A stretch of DNA of 64,000 bases from Aequorivita capsosiphonis DSM 23843 (GCF_000429125.1 NZ_AUBG01000010.1:1-64000), one strand, 5' to 3'; positions 46,543 to 56,679 are shown, numbered from the stretch's first letter. Notes: generated by a model from the letters alone, not told the origin. Program-made: numbers and translations.

Positions 46543-47610
46543 TTAATTTTCTTTGCTAAGTTGCTCTGCAAGGGTTGGCTGCTCTGCCAACCATGCTTTA
46601 TAATCTTCCTCTGATTCTACAATAATCTTCATCTGCATATTGTAGTGGCTAATTCCGCAAATCTTATTACACAGAACTAAATAATCAAATTCATAAGGAT
46701 CTAAGGGTTCATCTCCCATGGCCTGAAGTTCCTCACTTTTTTCTCTTCGTATTTTATTAATATTATCCACCTTGTTAATAACATGATCTGTAAGTCTCAT
46801 ATCCTCTGTTGTAACAGATGGAGTAAATGCAAATTGAGTTATCATTCCAGGCACACAGTTCATCTGCGCTCTAAAGTGAGGCATATAAGCAGAGTGCAAT
46901 ACGTCTTGTGATCGCATTTTAATCAAAACCTTTCTACCTACTGGCAAATGCAATTCGGTAACAACCTTATCGTCCTTTCCGTTTGGATCGGCTGGATCTA
47001 CACCCAAGACATTAACACCTTTTATTAAACGTACGTTTGCTTCGCCTAAAGTATTATCATTTCCACCATACCTAGCTTTCCAGTTAAACTGTTGTGCATA
47101 AAGTTCAACGATTAATGGATCGTCATCTTTATCAACATTCATAATATCTGTCCAAGTAAAAAGACCATAGATAATTAATCCGGCCAATGTAATCACTGGA
47201 ATTATAGTCCAGATAAACTCTAATTTATCATTATCAGCATAGAATGTCGCTCTCGCAACCTTATTCCCACGATATATAAAAGCGAAATAATGCAAAACGC
47301 CTTGTGTAATGATACCCACAAAAAATATGAGGATCATGGAGATTAGCATGAGGTTGTCTATCTCTGATCCATGTTCAGATCCGGATTCGGGTAAAAGTGT
47401 ATCGTACCATAGCCAAAAGCTAACTATAGTTAGAATATAGATGAACGCAAGAAAGCCCATCATTAAATAACCTTGGCTATTGTTGTCTTTGTCCGTTGCT
47501 ATGTCAGCATGGCCAACGACTTTGGTCTGTGCCAACTGAAATATTCTTTTTATTTGCCAAACAGCTATTAAAAAGAGTAGGATTACGAGTATAACTAAAA
47601 ATGCGGTCAT
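46543..47610 (-). CDS. coxB: Cytochrome c oxidase subunit II
   Basis: Product of 355 residues. The CuA site is complete: the first His in DVLHSAYMPHF, then CNKICGISHYNM, which supplies two Cys, His and Met with the usual spacing. Membrane helices are seen at about 1-22, 50-70, 88-112 and 132-155; the first is additional to the usual two and is not fused to a cytochrome c domain. It accepts electrons, probably from ActE or ActA of the adjacent Complex III, and passes them to CoxA. The SCO protein at 17021-17644 is the likely copper donor. Confidence 0.95.
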   Translation of the reverse strand: MTAFLVILVILLFLIAVWQIKRIFQLAQTKVVGHADIATDKDNNSQGYLMMGFLAFIYILTIVSFWLWYDTLLPESGSEHGSEIDNLMLISMILIFFVGIITQGVLHYFAFIYRGNKVARATFYADNDKLEFIWTIIPVITLAGLIIYGLFTWTDIMNVDKDDDPLIVELYAQQFNWKARYGGNDNTLGEANVRLIKGVNVLGVDPADPNGKDDKVVTELHLPVGRKVLIKMRSQDVLHSAYMPHFRAQMNCVPGMITQFAFTPSVTTEDMRLTDHVINKVDNINKIRREKSEELQAMGDEPLDPYEFDYLVLCNKICGISHYNMQMKIIVESEEDYKAWLAEQPTLAEQLSKEN

Positions 47611-47637
47611 CTGTGAATATCTTCTTTAACTAGTTTA

Positions 47638-48999
47638 TTAAAAATGGTAATTTTCGCTTTCTCTTATAAATGGATCGTTTTTCGGCCTTAAGGAAACCTT
47701 TGCAAGTCCATTTCCAACCACGAGGATAAAAAGACCTAAAAAGAACAGTATTGCCGCTATTTCAGGTATTCCAAATCCATAATGGTGGCCAACTGTTGAA
47801 GGCATAACCAATAAGTAAACATCTATATAGTGTCCTATCAAGACAACAACACCGGTTATAACAACAAACCAAGGTACTCTCTTGTAGTCACTATTCATTA
47901 AAAGTAATATAGGGAAAACAAAATTAAGTATAAGCATTCCAAAAAACAACACTTGATACTCCTGAATTCTTATAATAAAATAAGTTACCTCCTCTGGAAT
48001 GTTCGCATACCAGATAAGCATAAACTGTCCAAACCATAAGTAACACCAGAAAATACTGAAAGCAAACATATATTTTGCCAAATCGTGTAGGTGCTTATCG
48101 CTAATAAATTCAACTAACCCACGGCTTCTTAGATGGATCACCACCAAAGCAATAACCGTTATGGCAGAAACGAAAAGACTAGAGAAAATATACCAAGGGA
48201 AAAGGGTACTGTACCAGTGTGGCGTCATAGACATAAACCAGTCCCAAGACATTGTAGCTTCCGTAATTAAGAAGAAAATCAAAAAGAATACCGAAGCCTT
48301 AAAGTTTTTCCTATAGGGCGCAAAATCAGTAGCATTATCTTGATCTAAAGAATTTTTTCTTGAGAAATAACGATATAAGTTCCAACCCAAAAGATAAATA
48401 ACCCCTCTTATTACAAAAAATGGAAAGTTTAAATATCCTGATTTGTCTTGTAAAATTTTATCTCCGGCCACTAATTCTTCATTTTGCCAAGGGAAAAAGT
48501 GTGTTCCAGCAAAAACAACGATTAAAAATACAATGATGGAACCAGGCAGCAGATAAGCCGTTATTCCCTCCATAACTCTATAAAGCACTGGCGACCATCC
48601 TGCTTGTGAAGCATATTGAATAGCATAAAAAACAAGCACGCCCAAGGCGATCATCATAAAGAAGAAAGCAGCAACAAAAGTTGCCGACCAAGGTCTGGTT
48701 TGAAACTGGTGCAACATATGTTCCTCATGAGAAGAAGCACCTTGACCTTCAGCACTTAAATCGGTTGCATGTTCCATGGCAGCCTCTGAATAACCTTCAT
48801 CCCCGCGCATGGTATCAACAAAATTAGAGGTCTCGGCATTGTGGTGACTTGTAGCTTCATGGCCTTCCTGTTGCGCCAATATTTCATTCACATCCCCTAT
48901 AGTTTTTGGTGTTGTAAGGAAACCATAGGTAATCCCTGCCAAACCAAGAACGATTAGAATGATAGAAAACAGTTTTAATTTACTAGGTAGCGTGTACAT
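47638..48999 (-). CDS. actF: Alternative Complex III subunit ActF (quinol-binding membrane subunit)
   Basis: Product of 453 residues with about ten membrane helices, preceded by a helix at 10-28 and a His/Glu-rich loop (about 45-95). Segments such as TEATMSWDWFMSMTPHWYSTLFPWY and LWFGQFMLIWYANIPEE (helical, aromatic) are typical of the ActF family; only parts are quoted as markers. ActF is homologous to ActC and lines the quinol-side membrane arm. It lies between actE and coxB in a single operon. Confidence 0.9.
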   Translation of the reverse strand: MYTLPSKLKLFSIILIVLGLAGITYGFLTTPKTIGDVNEILAQQEGHEATSHHNAETSNFVDTMRGDEGYSEAAMEHATDLSAEGQGASSHEEHMLHQFQTRPWSATFVAAFFFMMIALGVLVFYAIQYASQAGWSPVLYRVMEGITAYLLPGSIIVFLIVVFAGTHFFPWQNEELVAGDKILQDKSGYLNFPFFVIRGVIYLLGWNLYRYFSRKNSLDQDNATDFAPYRKNFKASVFFLIFFLITEATMSWDWFMSMTPHWYSTLFPWYIFSSLFVSAITVIALVVIHLRSRGLVEFISDKHLHDLAKYMFAFSIFWCYLWFGQFMLIWYANIPEEVTYFIIRIQEYQVLFFGMLILNFVFPILLLMNSDYKRVPWFVVITGVVVLIGHYIDVYLLVMPSTVGHHYGFGIPEIAAILFFLGLFILVVGNGLAKVSLRPKNDPFIRESENYHF

Positions 49000-49024
49000 A
49001 TCTTTAGCTATTCTCTTTAATACT

Positions 49025-49645
49025 TTATTTAGGTTCAGTTTCAGAAGCTGTATTGGCTTCTGCTTTTGTAGTTTCCAATATTCCAGGCTCGCCCTTAAGG
49101 GATGCTTTTAAATCCATAACGTGCATGGCAATTTGCCAACGCTCCTTTTCATTTGTTTGTGAAGCATAAGAGCCCATAGCATTCAACCCATAAGTTTCAA
49201 CGTGATAAATACCACCAAGAACTATATTACGGCCGGCATCAGCATAACTAGGGATACCCAAAAATTTCTCACGGGTAACTAAAATTCCTTTTCCGTCGCC
49301 TTTATCACCGTGGCAAACTGCACAATAAATGGTATATAGATGTGCTCCAGTAGCAAGATTCTCTTCAGTAACCTCATACGGGCTTTGAAGTTCAGCCTTT
49401 GCTAATTCCAAACCTTCCGTGCTATCATCATACTCGTAAGGCACAAAACCACGTGGTACCGTATTTTCAACTGGCATCATTGCTTCCTGTTGTCCTGGGA
49501 AAATATCATATTCTCCGTATGTTTCATAACCAACCGGTTCATACATATTAGGGAAATATTGATAATTCGGTTTTTTATCATTAAAACAAGAAACCATGCT
49601 CGCTGAGACGATAATGGCAATTCCTATGTTTATAAGTGTTTTCAT
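49025..49645 (-). CDS. actE: Alternative Complex III subunit ActE (monoheme cytochrome c lipoprotein)
   Basis: Product of 206 residues when started at the ATG at 49643-49645, which puts a clean lipoprotein signal first (MKTLINIGIAIIVSASMVSC, lipobox MVSC). A longer frame would add eight residues and overlap actD. One heme-c site is present, CAVCHGDKGDGKG (about residue 106), with a Met ligand expected in the later GLNAMGSYA segment. It forwards electrons from the complex to the oxidase. Glu/Thr-rich tail. Confidence 0.93.
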   Translation of the reverse strand: MKTLINIGIAIIVSASMVSCFNDKKPNYQYFPNMYEPVGYETYGEYDIFPGQQEAMMPVENTVPRGFVPYEYDDSTEGLELAKAELQSPYEVTEENLATGAHLYTIYCAVCHGDKGDGKGILVTREKFLGIPSYADAGRNIVLGGIYHVETYGLNAMGSYASQTNEKERWQIAMHVMDLKASLKGEPGILETTKAEANTASETEPK

Positions 49646-49646
49646 A

Positions 49647-50183
49647 TTAATGCTCTTGGTCGTTTTCAATTAAACTAATCTCTGATGCCCCAGTGTCATA
49701 CAAAAACTTTGAAAGTTTTTGTATATCGTGGTTATCCGCATCAACTTCCATTAGAAAATGCGCATCCGTTGTACGAATATCTGGATTTTCGGCTTTTCTA
49801 AAAGGCCAAAGCTTACTGCGCATATAAAAAGTTATTACCATAAGGTGACCTGCGAAAAACACAGTCAACTCAAACATAATAGGAATGAAAGTTGGCATAT
49901 TCTGGTAAAAGGTAAAACTCGGTTTACCTCCAATATTTTGTGGCCAATCGTCAATCATCATATAATTCATCATTAACATAGCGACTGCTAGCCCCACCAA
50001 TCCATAAAGAAATGAGGTAATTGCAAGTCGAGTTGGTGCGAGCCCTAAGGCGTGATCCAATCCGTGAACAGGAAATGGAGTAAACACTTCAGAAATATGA
50101 TAGTTTGCCGCACGAGTTTGAGTAACGGCCTGCATTAGCAGGTCGTCATCTGTATAAATAGCGTGTATCTTTTTAGCAGCCAT
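49647..50183 (-). CDS. actD: Alternative Complex III subunit ActD (DUF3341)
   Basis: Product of 178 residues. DUF3341 layout: soluble N-terminal part (IHAIYTDDDLLMQAVTQ), two membrane helices (about 58-80 and 98-122), then a soluble C-terminal part (FLMEVDADNHDIQKLSKFL). ActD is a small structural subunit of the complex with no cofactor. It starts 2 bases after actC and ends 1 base before the chosen actE start. Confidence 0.93.
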   Translation of the reverse strand: MAAKKIHAIYTDDDLLMQAVTQTRAANYHISEVFTPFPVHGLDHALGLAPTRLAITSFLYGLVGLAVAMLMMNYMMIDDWPQNIGGKPSFTFYQNMPTFIPIMFELTVFFAGHLMVITFYMRSKLWPFRKAENPDIRTTDAHFLMEVDADNHDIQKLSKFLYDTGASEISLIENDQEH

Positions 50184-50185
50184 AA

Positions 50186-51988
50186 TTATTTTTTATTTTT
50201 TAATAGTAGTGCCTGTCCAGCCCAATCATCACGTTTGGCTCTTCCTGGGAATTCACTAATAATATCATCCAATAAATCGTATTCGCGATCGGTCATTCTG
50301 CTTACTTGTTCAAAAGTAAAGATTCCCAATTGGTGAAGTTTCTGTTCCATTAGTGGACCAACTCCATTAATCTTCTTAAGATTATCTTGTTTTTGAAGTG
50401 CTGGGTCAAAAGTACCAACAGTAGCGATCAATGTGTCAATTTTTTGCTGATGTTGCCCGAAATCGACATTGCTATTCTCTAAATCTTCGTCAGTTGGATT
50501 AACAAATGGAGAATCAAAATGTTTTCCTTCTACATTTGCTGCTGGCCCAGCTTCAGCCGGATATTCTTCAACGTGCTGCACGTGGCTCACATTATCACCG
50601 TGATCGGCGCGCAATTTTTTAAATCCAGCTCCAGAAGTCTTCAAAATTGTTTTTACTTCCGCTTGAGCAATTACAGGGAATGTACGTGCATAAAGGAGGA
50701 AAAGAACAAAGAAGAAACCAATAGTACCCATAAAGGTTCCTATATCAACAAAAGTAGGCTGGAACAATGTCCAAGAAGAAGTCAATCTGTCTTTACTCAT
50801 GTTCACTACAATAATATCAAAACGTTCAAACCACATTCCGATGTTAATGATCAAAGCTACCAAGAATGTCCACATAATATTTCTTCGCAATTTCTTAACC
50901 CAAAGGGTTAGGGGCACAATAAAGTTACACGTTATCAATGCCCAGAATGCCCACCAGTATGGACCGGTAGCGGCACCAAAAGATAGATAGGTGTAGTTTT
51001 CATACGGCACTCCAGAATACCAACCGATAAAGTATTCGATTCCATAAGCTACAGTAACAATCCCACCAGTAAGTAAGATTACCTTGTTCATATACTCAAT
51101 ATGCAGTACAGTGATGTAGCTTTCCAGATGTGAAACCTTTCTCATTATGATAAGCAGGGTTTGTACCATCGCAAATCCGGAGAAGATAGCTCCCGCCACA
51201 AAGTATGGAGGATAAATAGTACTATGCCATCCAGGAACTACCGAAGTAGCAAAGTCAAAAGATACAATAGTATGCACGGAAAGTACCAATGGCGTGGCTA
51301 AACCAGCCAAAACAAGAGAAACTTCCTCAAAACGTTGCCAGTCTTTTGCGCGACCACTCCATCCAAAACTAAGGATTCCATATATTTTTTTCTGAAAAGG
51401 ACTTTCGGTCTTATCACGAATCATTGCGAAATCAGGTAATAGACCTGTCCACCAAAACACTAATGAAATAGATAGGTAGGTTGAAATCGCGAAAACATCC
51501 CAAAGTAGGGGTGAGTTAAAGTTAACCCACAAAGATCCGAATTGGTTTGGAATAGGAAGAACCCAATACGCCAACCAAGGACGCCCCATGTGGATAATAG
51601 GGAATAACCCCGCTTGAACAACCGCAAAAATGGTCATTGCTTCAGCAGAACGGTTTACAGCCATTCTCCATTTTTGGCGGAAAAGTAATAATACCGCAGA
51701 AATCAGTGTTCCTGCGTGACCAATACCAACCCACCATACAAAGTTTGTAATATCCCAAGCCCATCCAATGGTCTTGTTCAATCCCCAAACTCCAATACCT
51801 GTTGAAACTGTATAGATGATACACCCTAAACCCCATAAAAATGCAATAAGGGCTATGGTAAAAACAATCCACCAAGATTTATTTGCTTTGCCTAAAACAG
51901 GAGCTGCTACATCTGCACTGATGTCAGCGTAAGACTTTTCTCCCAGAACCAGTGGTTCTCTTATAGGTGCTTCGTAGTGTGACGACAT
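50186..51988 (-). CDS. actC: Alternative Complex III subunit ActC (NrfD/PsrC type) with C-terminal helix-hairpin-helix tail
   Basis: Product of 600 residues. Residues about 35-450 hold ten membrane helices of the NrfD/PsrC family with the quinol-site marker segment WVGIGHAGTLISAVLLL. Beyond the core is a soluble region (about 455-530), then residues 537-600 form a helix-hairpin-helix-like domain (LKKINGVGPLMEQKLHQLGI followed by FTFEQVSRMTDREYDLL). That motif resembles the Cterminal HhH domains fused to some respiratory and ribosomal proteins. Its role here is unknown. The gene lies 38 bases after actB and 2 bases before actD. Confidence 0.93.
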   Translation of the reverse strand: MSSHYEAPIREPLVLGEKSYADISADVAAPVLGKANKSWWIVFTIALIAFLWGLGCIIYTVSTGIGVWGLNKTIGWAWDITNFVWWVGIGHAGTLISAVLLLFRQKWRMAVNRSAEAMTIFAVVQAGLFPIIHMGRPWLAYWVLPIPNQFGSLWVNFNSPLLWDVFAISTYLSISLVFWWTGLLPDFAMIRDKTESPFQKKIYGILSFGWSGRAKDWQRFEEVSLVLAGLATPLVLSVHTIVSFDFATSVVPGWHSTIYPPYFVAGAIFSGFAMVQTLLIIMRKVSHLESYITVLHIEYMNKVILLTGGIVTVAYGIEYFIGWYSGVPYENYTYLSFGAATGPYWWAFWALITCNFIVPLTLWVKKLRRNIMWTFLVALIINIGMWFERFDIIVVNMSKDRLTSSWTLFQPTFVDIGTFMGTIGFFFVLFLLYARTFPVIAQAEVKTILKTSGAGFKKLRADHGDNVSHVQHVEEYPAEAGPAANVEGKHFDSPFVNPTDEDLENSNVDFGQHQQKIDTLIATVGTFDPALQKQDNLKKINGVGPLMEQKLHQLGIFTFEQVSRMTDREYDLLDDIISEFPGRAKRDDWAGQALLLKNKK

Positions 51989-52026
51989 ATTTAATTATTA
52001 GATAATTAGGTTCTTGATTAAAATTT

Positions 52027-55000
52027 TTATGCTTCCGATGTGTTTCTGACAATCATATGATAGAAAACATTCGGTTTGGTTCCAACATTCTCAAGAAGAT
52101 AGTACATTCTATCATCTTCTTTCTTTTTAAGAATTTCAGATTCTTCATCATTAATATCTCCGAAAACCATTGCTCCAGTTTCACAAGCATTTACACAAGC
52201 TGTAGAAAACTCTCCGTCTTTTACAGGTCTTCCTTCACGCTTAGCATCGAGTATAGTTTTTTGAGTCATTTGAATACATAAGGAACATTTTTCCATAACC
52301 CCACGAGAACGCACAACCACATCTGGATTAAGCACCATTCTACCAAGATCATTATTCATATTGTAATCAAACTCGTCATTCTCATTATATAAGAACCAGT
52401 TAAAACGACGCACTTTATAAGGACAGTTGTTTGCGCAATAACGCGTACCTACACAACGATTATACGCCATTTGGTTTTGTCCTTGACGACCGTGTGAAGT
52501 TGCCGCAACAGGACAAACAGTTTCACAAGGGGCGTGGTTACAGTGCTGGCACATTACAGGTTGGAAAGCAACCTGTGGATTTTCGTATGCCGGAGTTTCC
52601 ACCGCCTCATAGCTATCAAAAGCCGGAAGGTTCTCAGACATTTCAATTTCATCCTTAAAGGTTTCACCTGCTGAGTAATATCTATCAATACGCAACCAGT
52701 GCATATCACGGAATTTTCTCACTTCATCTTTTCCTACAACTGGAATGTTATTCTCGGCGTGGCAAGCGATAACGCAGGCTCCACAACCAGTACAAGCATT
52801 TAAGTCTATAGAAAGATTAAAGTGATGGCCAATAGAAGTATCAAACGGGCTCCATATATCGGCCTTTTTATCCCGGACTTCAACTGGTGCGTGATCATAA
52901 TCAACTTCAGGAACGGCATTCCATTCCTTTATATTCTTTGTATTGAAAATCTCAAGGGTAGTGTCCTTAATAATATCATTGCTACGCCCCGCCATAGTAC
53001 TCTGCAATTGAACACAGGCAAACTCGTGCATTCCACTAGCCTTCTCGATAGAAACCTTTTGAACATCAGAGAAGTTCTGGTAAAGTGGAAAAGCATTAAT
53101 ACCAGTTTGCATTTCTTCTTGAATAGCTGCGGTTTTACCGTAACCCAAAGCCATACCAACAGAGCCTTTTGCTTGCCCAGGTTGAATGATAACGGGTACG
53201 CTCTCAAGCACTACATCGCCCATAGTCACATTTACGTAACTACCGTTTAATGCACCGTTGGAAACATTCTCATTAACAAGACCTAATCCTTCGGCATCTA
53301 CTTGCGACATAGTCAAATAGTTGTCCCAAGAAGCTCTTGTTAAGGGATCCGGAAATTCTTGTAACCAAGGGTTGTTGGCCTGTTGACCATCACCCAAACC
53401 AGTTGAAGTATATAAAGTCATCTCATAACCGCCTTCCTGGAACAGTGTAGAAAGTGCACCGTTAGACGTACTCTCTTCCATAGAAGCAGCTCCTTCAGTT
53501 GAAGGCTTCACTTCTTCCATTGTAATTTCTGCATTACTTGCAAAAACCCCGGCTTCTAAAGCCTTATTCCAAGAACCGCCCGCAAGAATCGAGTTGCTCC
53601 AACTATCTTTTATATAATCGTAATATTTTTGTGGATTACCCGTCCAACGCAACAAACAGTCTTGAAATTGACGTGTGTTGAATAGCGGACGAATAGTTGG
53701 CTGTACAAGGCTAAAAGTGCCCTTTTTAAGTTGTGCATCCCCCCAAGACTCTAGGTAGTGTGGTGTTGCGGCAACCATTTTTGCCATAGATGCAGTTGCA
53801 TCTTGTTTCATTCCAAAAGCGAGGCTCATTTCAAGGTTTTGATAACCTTGAGCAAACTCTGTATTATTCGGCATCGAGTACACAGGATCTACACCTACGG
53901 TGATCAATCCTTTTACCGATCCTGAGACAACACCGTTCACAACATTCATTACTTCAGAATTACTTCCCTGTCTTGTAAGCAAGGGCTTGTTTGCGTCCAT
54001 TGCTTGACTATTCGCATTAAAGTTTAATGCCATAGTTTGTGAAGCAACATCTGGCAAACTAGTTACCAACAACGCTCTTCCACCTGCTTTTTGAAGTTGT
54101 GCTTTTGCTTTGTTTACAGCATCTGCGATATTTTCAGGTAAACCTGAAGCACTACCACCAGTTAATGCTTTTAAAATTTCAAGTTGTTGTGATGGAGTTG
54201 CAAGAACACGTTTATCTGCCTTTGCTCCAGTCAAGGTTAAGTTTGCTTCAAACTGAATATGACGCGAGATTTTGCCGTTTTTCGGCATTCTTCCCTTCGC
54301 ATAACCCTTACTATAACTTCCACCTTGCCAATCTCCAATGAAATCGGCTCCCACAGATACAATTACATCGGCTTTTGAAAAATCATAGTCCGGTAATGCA
54401 CGGGTTCCATATTTATTCTGAAATGCATCCAAAGCTCCGGAACACGATATTGTATCATAAACAACGTGACGTACGTTCGGGTATTTGGCAGTAAATTCAG
54501 AAATTAGTTTCGAAGTTGATGGACTTGCAAATGTTTGTGTAAGAAGAACAACATCTTTTCCAGACATTTCATTCATCTTCTGCGCTACGGCAGTGTCAAA
54601 CTCTGGCCAAGACACTTCAGAACCTTCAACCAATGGACCGGTTAATCTGTTTTTATCATATAATGACAACACAGAAGCTTGCACACGTGCATTTACGCTT
54701 CCGCCATTCATTGCCAAATCGTTTCTTTCAATCTTAATAGGACGGCCTTCACGGGTTTTTACCAAGATATTGGCAAAATCAAAACCATCGGTCATTGTTG
54801 AAGCGTAATAATTTGCTACACCAGGAACTATTTCATCCGGCAAAACAACATACGGGATTGACTTAACAACGGGTCCTTCACAAGCCGCCAAAGTAGCTGC
54901 AGCAGTAGTAAAGCCCACATATTTTAAGAAATCACGACGCGTGGTTGAAGAAGACTCCAAGGCTTCTTTATCGCCAAGAAATTCGTCTGTAGGGATTTCA

Positions 55001-55092
55001 GTTACAAACTCATTATCCTGCAGCGCCTTAACAATCGCGCTGGCTTCGTTCAGCTCCTCAACACTTTTCCAGTATTTCTTGTTTGATGACAT
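52027..55092 (-). CDS. actB: Alternative Complex III subunit ActB (Tat-type molybdopterin-like / Fe-S protein)
   Basis: Product of 1021 residues. A Tat-like signal lies unusually far in, at about residues 52-72 (STTRRDFLKYVGFTTAAATL, then AAC), as is known for this family. The first 700 residues are a molybdopterin oxidoreductase fold without the cofactor, followed by a four-cluster ferredoxin-like domain: CTGCGACVIACHAEN, CQHCNHAPCETVCP, CVGTRYCANNCPYKVR and CSLCIQM with a later CVNACETGAM. It carries electrons from the membrane quinol site to ActA hemes in the periplasm. It is 32 bases after actA. Confidence 0.95.
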   Translation of the reverse strand: MSSNKKYWKSVEELNEASAIVKALQDNEFVTEIPTDEFLGDKEALESSSTTRRDFLKYVGFTTAAATLAACEGPVVKSIPYVVLPDEIVPGVANYYASTMTDGFDFANILVKTREGRPIKIERNDLAMNGGSVNARVQASVLSLYDKNRLTGPLVEGSEVSWPEFDTAVAQKMNEMSGKDVVLLTQTFASPSTSKLISEFTAKYPNVRHVVYDTISCSGALDAFQNKYGTRALPDYDFSKADVIVSVGADFIGDWQGGSYSKGYAKGRMPKNGKISRHIQFEANLTLTGAKADKRVLATPSQQLEILKALTGGSASGLPENIADAVNKAKAQLQKAGGRALLVTSLPDVASQTMALNFNANSQAMDANKPLLTRQGSNSEVMNVVNGVVSGSVKGLITVGVDPVYSMPNNTEFAQGYQNLEMSLAFGMKQDATASMAKMVAATPHYLESWGDAQLKKGTFSLVQPTIRPLFNTRQFQDCLLRWTGNPQKYYDYIKDSWSNSILAGGSWNKALEAGVFASNAEITMEEVKPSTEGAASMEESTSNGALSTLFQEGGYEMTLYTSTGLGDGQQANNPWLQEFPDPLTRASWDNYLTMSQVDAEGLGLVNENVSNGALNGSYVNVTMGDVVLESVPVIIQPGQAKGSVGMALGYGKTAAIQEEMQTGINAFPLYQNFSDVQKVSIEKASGMHEFACVQLQSTMAGRSNDIIKDTTLEIFNTKNIKEWNAVPEVDYDHAPVEVRDKKADIWSPFDTSIGHHFNLSIDLNACTGCGACVIACHAENNIPVVGKDEVRKFRDMHWLRIDRYYSAGETFKDEIEMSENLPAFDSYEAVETPAYENPQVAFQPVMCQHCNHAPCETVCPVAATSHGRQGQNQMAYNRCVGTRYCANNCPYKVRRFNWFLYNENDEFDYNMNNDLGRMVLNPDVVVRSRGVMEKCSLCIQMTQKTILDAKREGRPVKDGEFSTACVNACETGAMVFGDINDEESEILKKKEDDRMYYLLENVGTKPNVFYHMIVRNTSEA

Positions 55093-55124
55093 ATTGCTAT
55101 CTGTAATTTTCCTTTAAAACTTAA

Positions 55125-56456
55125 TTAATAGTGGCATTTACCACATTCTATTCCTCCTAGTTCGGCGATCGTTAATTTCTCAACACCATACTTTTTGGAA
55201 AGCTCTTCGTGAATTTTGGCGTAATATTCATTGTTCGCCAAGTTTACGTTGGTTTCCTTATGACAACTGATACACCATCCCATAGTAAGCGGAGCAAACT
55301 GCTCCATAACTTCCATTTTCTCAACTTCACCGTGACAAGTCTGGCAGGCAACACCCGCAACAGTTACGTGTTGAGAGTGGTTAAAATATGCGAAGTCAGG
55401 AAGATTATGGATACGAACCCATTTAACAGGCTCCGTTTTTCCAGTATATTCTTGGTTTTCAGCATCCCAGCCTACAGCCTTGTATAATTTTGCTATCTCA
55501 CCATCGTAAAATTCTTTTGAATATTCTTCCGTAGCAGTATCTTCAGCTACTTCTGAAATATTCTTATGACAGTTCATACAAACGTTTAATGAAGGTATCC
55601 CTGAAGTTTTACTTTTTCTAGCAGAACTATGACAGAAATTACAATCAATCTGGTTGTCCCCAGCGTGTATTTTATGTGAATAGTGAATTGGCTGAACCGG
55701 AGCATACCCCTGGTCTACCCCAACCTGCATCATATAACCATAGGCAAAATAACTACCCACAAGTATCAAGACAATAGAAAAGACCATAACCAAAAATTGA
55801 TTTTGAACAAAAGCTTTCCATATAGGAAGTCGCTTTTCTTTTTCTTCCTTCTCATAAACAACACCATTTGCCTCTGCTATTCGCTTTAAGGTGTTAGTCA
55901 CCAAGTAAAGCATAATAACCAACAGCAAGAAGATAAGCGCTAGCGCACCTAACACAAGTCCATTTGAAACACCTCCGCCACCAGTTGACGCACCGCCCGC
56001 AGCAGCTGCATCGGCAACAGGAGCTTTTGGCTCTGCCTTGGGCTTACTTGTATAAGCTAAAATATTATCGATATCCTCATCCGAAAGTCCCGGAAAAGGA
56101 GGCATGATCATCTTATTGTTTTCCTCAAAAATCTTATTCGCCTGCGCATCGCCTGAAGCAATAAGACCCTGACTGTTTTTAATCCACTTGTGCAACCAGT
56201 CTTTGTCAAACAGATCGGCCACATTTCTCAAGGCTGGTCCAACAGCTTTCTTATCCAGCTTGTGACAAGCAGCACAGTTTGCTTTAAACAGTGACTCACC
56301 CGCAGCTACATCACCACCAGCAGCATCTGCCGGTGCTTCTTGAGATGCAGCAGCAGCTTCATCCTGAGAATATATGGTAGTTGAAAATGTTAGTAAAAAC
56401 ACTAACAAGAGAAGTGGCAATTTTGAGCGTAGATGTATAAAATTCACCTTTTTCAT
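55125..56456 (-). CDS. actA: Alternative Complex III subunit ActA (multiheme cytochrome c, six CxxCH)
   Basis: Product of 443 residues. N-terminal signal (about 1-31), then a monoheme cytochrome c domain (CAACH at about residue 60), a Ala/Gly-rich linker, two membrane helices (about 162-186 and 220-242), then a C-terminal domain with five more sites: CNFCH, CMNCH, CQTCH, CISCH and CGKCH, the last at the very C-terminus. Six CxxCH motifs in total, five of which form the usual pentaheme part. It is the first gene of actABCDEF-coxBA. A TATTTTTG promoter element lies 100 bases upstream. Confidence 0.94.
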   Translation of the reverse strand: MKKVNFIHLRSKLPLLLLVFLLTFSTTIYSQDEAAAASQEAPADAAGGDVAAGESLFKANCAACHKLDKKAVGPALRNVADLFDKDWLHKWIKNSQGLIASGDAQANKIFEENNKMIMPPFPGLSDEDIDNILAYTSKPKAEPKAPVADAAAAGGASTGGGGVSNGLVLGALALIFLLLVIMLYLVTNTLKRIAEANGVVYEKEEKEKRLPIWKAFVQNQFLVMVFSIVLILVGSYFAYGYMMQVGVDQGYAPVQPIHYSHKIHAGDNQIDCNFCHSSARKSKTSGIPSLNVCMNCHKNISEVAEDTATEEYSKEFYDGEIAKLYKAVGWDAENQEYTGKTEPVKWVRIHNLPDFAYFNHSQHVTVAGVACQTCHGEVEKMEVMEQFAPLTMGWCISCHKETNVNLANNEYYAKIHEELSKKYGVEKLTIAELGGIECGKCHY

Positions 56457-56548
56457 ACTAATGATTAAATTATTGTCGATAGTTTGGCGCAGAATTAGTT
56501 AGCTTAAAAATATATCTAAATGCTCATCCCGCACCGCAAATAAAGGAG

Positions 56549-56556
56549 CAAAAATA
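56549..56556 (-). promoter_or_regulatory. -7 element of the act-cox operon promoter
   Basis: Minus strand TATTTTTG, exact TAnnTTTG match. The nearest TTTG is 25 bases upstream, longer than usual. Predicted leader to the actA ATG about 87 bases. Confidence 0.55.
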
Positions 56557-56654
56557 CATTATAAAGTCGATTTGGGAAATGCAAACAAAGTGTTAACTAC
56601 CAATTTATACTTGTTCTAAATAATAAATTCGCCCCTCATCAAGTTATTAAGTTT

Positions 56655-56662
56655 TACATTTG
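56655..56662 (+). promoter_or_regulatory. -7 element of the SPOR gene promoter
   Basis: TACATTTG, exact TAnnTTTG match, 17 bases before the ATG at 56680, so the leader would be only about 10 bases. No clear -33 element. Confidence 0.5.
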
Positions 56663-56679
56663 CACAAAAGATCAAATTT

